Assembly (NCBI RefSeq): GCF_017874215.1
Contig: NZ_JAGGLB010000018.1
Span: forward strand, 62,001 to 126,000
Reading direction: 5' to 3'
DNA from: Paenibacillus eucommiae
Lineage (GTDB): Bacteria > Bacillota > Bacilli > Paenibacillales > NBRC-103111
DNA: 64,000 nt
The translations under genes and the position numbers were made by a program. Position 1 is the first letter of the stretch. Each line of letters begins with the position of its first letter. This document shows positions 60,987 through 64,000 of this stretch, piece after piece. The notes under the pieces are model-generated. The model saw nothing but the letters and a program-made list of their open reading frames with translations, had not been told where the DNA came from and made no database searches.

Positions 60987-62372
60987 TTAGACAGATACGG
61001 GTCCGAAGACAGGAAGCGGAATTCCCTGCTCGTCCTGTACATTAACGACCGGATTAAAACCTCTGCCATGCCACAGCAGGCAGGATGACGGAGCCGGTTG
61101 TTCAAGCCGGATAATGATACGTTGTCCGAATTCGTCCACATAGCTTTCCAGCGGCAAACGTTGATCATCGCAGGTCACTTGGAACGAGAATGCACGCTTG
61201 ACCGGCTTTAGACGGCCGTTAATCCCTGCGAATTCCAACACCAGCTCCGTGCGGTCCTCATTCCAATGAAACTCATTCAGACGCGGACCGCTCTGAACCG
61301 GAGCTAACCCATGAACGAGCCGCAGCGCAGCCCATGCCATACGATAGCCAATATTACGAAGCGAATGGGTATCGGGATGGATGACATCAGCTAATAAGGA
61401 GTCAATTGTAGGGATAACCGCAGCGTTACCCAGCACCTTCTCCAATCGAAGCTGATCGTCCTGTATGCGATTCCACGCTGCCTCGGATACCCAATTGTTA
61501 ACAGCAGCTATTTGTGCATAGATAATCGGAAGATGGGGATCACTCAAATCCTTTCTTAGGCTTGCTACCCATTCGATCATGCGGTCATAATAAAGCTTGG
61601 ACAACTCATCATCGGCATCACTTTCTCCCTGGTACCACAGACAGCCTCGCACCTTACCTCCGACGGCTTGAATCACTCGTAACATAGATCCATAGAGGGA
61701 ACGTCCGCCTTCCCCCGCAAGCGCTGCATCCCACTGACTCATCGAAGTGCCGCCATGTGCGACCATAAGAAGACCTACCGGTATACCGGTATGACTCAGC
61801 AGCATTTTACCGAATGGCAGCCCCGGACCGGTACCGCGATCCTTTTCCCTTCGATCTTCTGCTATATATTCTTGTCGCTTTTCTTCGGTTACGTCCATCC
61901 CTTCAGGCGAATGCATCCAGTGAATAGGATCCGGCGACTCCATCAGCCAAGCGAGCGGTTCCTCTGCTTGATCCCATCTATCCCCCATATAGAAGCAGCT
62001 AACGCCAGCTTGTGGTTCCTCGACGTCAATCAGCCTTCCGCACCCCTGCATATTGGATTGGCCAGCCAGCAACCAGAGATCTCCGACATATACAGGACCG
62101 ATTGCCCCTTCTGCGACCACATTATTCTCATCTGCAACGACTCGAAGCTGAATTTCATGTTCACCAACCGGCACGTCTTCGATTACAGCTGTGAATATTG
62201 GCTGCTCTACGTGTCCGATTATCCGCCAAGGCCCCGTCGATATTCTACCTTCCAGACGGCCTGTCACCCGATTCATGAGGTGAACCGATACCTCAATAGT
62301 CGCCTTATTCCGTTCGTCGCGCTGAAACACGCGGTGCCTTACCTGTTCTGAAAGCTTCAGTCCATACTCCAT
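60987..62372 (-). CDS. Carbohydrate esterase, sialate O-acetylesterase type (SGNH)
   Basis: About 461 residues. An N-terminal beta domain (GPWRIIGHVEQPIFTAVIEDVPVGEHEIQL) is followed by the SASA/DUF303 catalytic domain: LLAGQSNMQG (nucleophile Ser), VAHGGTSMSQWD (Gly block), GCLWYQGESDAD and VIHPDTHSLRNIGYRMA (catalytic Asp-His). No signal peptide, so intracellular deacetylation of an imported sugar is likely. ATG 62372 is 7 nt after AGAGGA; the TTG at 62378 is an alternative. It may serve the amino-sugar pathways of the window. Confidence 0.85.
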   Translation of the reverse strand: MEYGLKLSEQVRHRVFQRDERNKATIEVSVHLMNRVTGRLEGRISTGPWRIIGHVEQPIFTAVIEDVPVGEHEIQLRVVADENNVVAEGAIGPVYVGDLWLLAGQSNMQGCGRLIDVEEPQAGVSCFYMGDRWDQAEEPLAWLMESPDPIHWMHSPEGMDVTEEKRQEYIAEDRREKDRGTGPGLPFGKMLLSHTGIPVGLLMVAHGGTSMSQWDAALAGEGGRSLYGSMLRVIQAVGGKVRGCLWYQGESDADDELSKLYYDRMIEWVASLRKDLSDPHLPIIYAQIAAVNNWVSEAAWNRIQDDQLRLEKVLGNAAVIPTIDSLLADVIHPDTHSLRNIGYRMAWAALRLVHGLAPVQSGPRLNEFHWNEDRTELVLEFAGINGRLKPVKRAFSFQVTCDDQRLPLESYVDEFGQRIIIRLEQPAPSSCLLWHGRGFNPVVNVQDEQGIPLPVFGPVSV

Positions 62373-62519
62373 TTCCAATTCCTCTTTCCTTACCTTAATA
62401 TGTTTAGATTTCTCTATTCGACACGGGGATATCTAATCCTCCCTTCCAGTTAAATGTCTTAAGAAAAACGCCTTGCAGCGTCCCTTTGATGTGCGTGTTC
62501 GTGACTTGGGTGCGTTGCG

Positions 62520-62642
62520 GAGGGAATCGCTGTGGGCTCCAGCCGCTGTTAAAGATTTGTTCCCTGAATGAAATCGATGATGAGGTAGGAACAAATCTTT
62601 AAAGGCGGACGCTACCGCTCTTCCTCCCACAGCCATTCCCTC
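62520..62642 (+). repeat. Long-hairpin repeat, copy F
   Basis: 123 bp, inner stem identical to copies A, C and D. Outer arms GAGGGAATCGCTGTGGG/CCCACAGCCATTCCCTC. Complete flanks: 5' from about 62467 (CGCCTTGCAGCGTCCCTTTGA) and 3' to about 62712 (CAAGGGTTTTTCTCTTGG). This is the most complete copy, with its array and G-rich tail running to about 63185. Confidence 0.85.
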
Positions 62643-62779
62643 TTCACAGCTACAATCGCACGAGCACCAAGCTCAAACGAACAGCCAACAAGGGTTTTTC
62701 TCTTGGTTAGTGGAAATTTCCTAGTGAACAAAGGCGCTGGGGATGAAGTGGGATGAAGAGCTTGAGGGGATCTGCTACT

Positions 62780-63140
62780 TTAGCGATGTTTTTGAGGCTG
62801 TCGATTAACTGTGTACAACTCAAAACGTTTACTGAAATCGATCAAAACTTGCCACTTAAACCTGTTTAAATCGACTTTTCGGGGTGAAAAGCGACTTTTT
62901 TCTCACAAAAAATTGATTTTTAGAGGTTCGTATTTTTAATCCACAGTTAATCGACAGCCTCTTTTTCATCGCTAAAAGCACCAGGTCGTCCCCTCAATCT
63001 TACTTTAACAATGAAAAACATCGTTAAAATCCCTTCTAACCACCCAGAGAGGCCATTTGTCCTCTTTTAACGATGAAAATCATCATTAAAGTGACGCTTT
63101 GATCTGGAAACCCTACTTTAACGATGAAAAACATCGTTAA
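62780..63140. repeat. Palindrome array of repeat copy F (four units, first interrupted)
   Basis: Units at 62780 (split by the 168-bp insertion), 63005, 63067 and 63118. Subtracting the insertion and its 5-bp duplication gives spacings of 52, 62 and 51 bp, the same as in copies B and E. A tail GGGGGAGACGGGGGCTGCT follows at about 63161. Confidence 0.85.
62794..62961. mobile_element. 168-bp MITE-like insertion in the loop of a palindrome
   Basis: Perfect 20-bp terminal inverted repeats GAGGCTGTCGATTAACTGTG and CACAGTTAATCGACAGCCTC. TTTTT stands on both sides, a 5-bp target duplication of the palindrome loop. No ORF inside. Its ends (GGCTGTCGA) resemble those of the 107-bp element at 16 kb (GGACTGTTGA). 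Confidence 0.8.
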
Positions 63141-63309
63141 GTCGCGAGCACGCTCAGTATGGGGGAGACGGGGGCTGCTTTGGATGCTACATGGCTGCTA
63201 GGGCGATTGCTCTTCCCCAAAAAACTCAAACTTCTAATTTGTTAAAAAAAGAAGCTCCTCCATTTGCATGAAGAAGCCCACCTTGCGTCTATTTGTTATC
63301 TAAATGTCA

Positions 63310-63520
63310 ACTGTCTCCGTCATCGTCTTTGCCATCTGTCTGACCATCTGCCATCGTCATCTGTCTTACCATCTGTCCTTCGTCATCGTCTTTGCCATTT
63401 CCTCGTCACCTTTCTGACCATCTGCCATCGTCACCTGTCTTACCATCTGTCCTTGTCATCCGTCTTACCATCTGTCCTCATCATCTGACTTTCCATCCAT
63501 CTTGCCACCTATCTCGCCAA
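63310..63520. repeat. Imperfect tandem repeat CCATCTGTC.. (about 20-bp units)
   Basis: Units such as CATCTGTCTTACCATCTGTCC, CATCTGCCATCGTCACCTGT and CATCGTCTTTGCCA recur about ten times. The tract is pyrimidine-rich on this strand. No gene is supported across it. It lies just beyond the end of the siderophore-binding protein gene. Confidence 0.7.
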
Positions 63521-63556
63521 CTCATTCGCTATCACTTGCAATGAATGCCTCACAAG

Positions 63557-64000
63557 CTATTTTGTTAGCATTTCAACAGCTTCTTTCATCGTTTCTCTGA
63601 TCGTCACGATGTCGGAGCCATAGTATTTGTCTGTGTCGAGGAAGTGAGGTTTGTTGTTTTTGACTGCGGGGAGGTTTTTCCAAAGTGCTGATTTCTCAAT
63701 TTCTTGAAAAGCACCCTGATCATCGCCTTCGCCACGCACGATAATGAACATATGATCTGCAGCATACTCTGGCAGCTTTTCCAATGAAATTTCAAAGGCT
63801 GAGCCATTTTTGTTTTTCTCAATTTCGGCGGCCACGGCCTCTGGCGGATGGACTTGCAAGCCGCTGTGCAGCATATAGCCGGCAAAATTCCGGTTTAAGT
63901 AGACCCGCAGTCTTCCTTTCTCAACACGGAATATGGTAACCGTGTCATCGCCTATCGCGGTTTTGACTTGTTCTCGTGCTGTTTGTGCTTCTTTTTCATA
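63557..64000 (-). CDS. Iron-siderophore ABC transporter substrate-binding protein, C-terminal part
   Basis: About 147 codons, continuing past the window edge. The frame is open from 64000 (YEKEAQTAREQVKTAIGDD) through TVTIFRVEKGRLRVYLNRNFAGYMLHSGLQVHPPEAV to KYYGSDIVTIRETMKEAVEMLTK, which is the second lobe and final helix of FecB/FhuD-type (TroA-fold) binding proteins. It delivers ferric siderophore to a membrane permease. The signal peptide and first lobe lie outside. An internal ATG at 63874 is not the start. Confidence 0.8.
   Translation of the reverse strand, partial: YEKEAQTAREQVKTAIGDDTVTIFRVEKGRLRVYLNRNFAGYMLHSGLQVHPPEAVAAEIEKNKNGSAFEISLEKLPEYAADHMFIIVRGEGDDQGAFQEIEKSALWKNLPAVKNNKPHFLDTDKYYGSDIVTIRETMKEAVEMLTK

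Overview
The window looks like a chromosomal segment of a low-to-mid GC, spore-forming Firmicute, most likely Paenibacillus or a close relative. The evidence is strong AGGAGG-type ribosome binding sites with frequent TTG/GTG starts, a T-box leader, a YheC/YheD endospore-coat gene, an SLH-domain surface protein, a YesM/YesN two-component pair next to a carbohydrate ABC transporter, and many Gfo/Idh/MocA oxidoreductases. No rRNA, CRISPR array, prophage or plasmid functions were seen. This identification is inference; no database search was possible.

Layout. 0-11 kb: end of a stress protein, an adenylate cyclase with an unusual N-terminus, fabH behind a FapR-like operator, a CDP-glucose 4,6-dehydratase-like gene, and a 1,982-codon gene made almost wholly of decapeptide repeats. 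11-21 kb: housekeeping and envelope genes (DUF4870, L,D-transpeptidase, YheC/D, NagZ-type lipoprotein, phosphatidylserine decarboxylase, malic enzyme, aminotransferase). 21-29 kb: a sugar-uptake locus (YesM-like kinase, YesN-like regulator, two permeases, binding protein, oxidoreductase) with 10-bp-phased repeats at the kinase promoter and a cre-like site before the permeases. 29-34 kb: Rpn nuclease, MATE exporter, NHL propeller protein, AraC regulator.

34-42 kb is a seven-gene leftward operon: three Gfo/Idh oxidoreductases, a TIM-barrel sugar isomerase/epimerase, an APS-kinase-like protein and two sulfatase-fold hydrolases that carry Thr where a sulfatase needs Cys/Ser. 43-47 kb: rightward RpiR regulator, MurQ, NanE and ROK kinase, a route from MurNAc-6-P and ManNAc-6-P to GlcNAc-6-P. 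47-51 kb: leftward, end-to-end aldolase, oxidoreductase, PfkB kinase, lyxose-isomerase-type cupin and DeoR regulator, an isomerase-kinase-aldolase module for an unidentified sugar. 51-60 kb: a methyltransferase whose promoter overlaps a perfect Fur box, tRNA-Gln, SLH protein, a broken transposase, a DEAD-box helicase with an Ala/Gly-rich tail, and a short alanyl-tRNA synthetase behind a T-box. 60-64 kb: an oxidoreductase pseudogene, a carbohydrate esterase, and the end of a siderophore-binding protein.

The most unusual non-coding feature is a dispersed composite repeat. Its core is a 123-124 bp imperfect hairpin present six times (11.8, 15.8, 21.0, 29.4, 42.2 and 62.5 kb), with a truncated seventh at 33.2 kb. 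In four copies it is accompanied by an array of 23-bp palindromes (TTAACGATG, 5 nt, CATCGTTAA); the three four-palindrome arrays keep the same 51/62/51 bp spacing. One copy shows paired compensatory changes in the stem. Three copies have been hit by separate small inverted-repeat insertions, each flanked by a target duplication.
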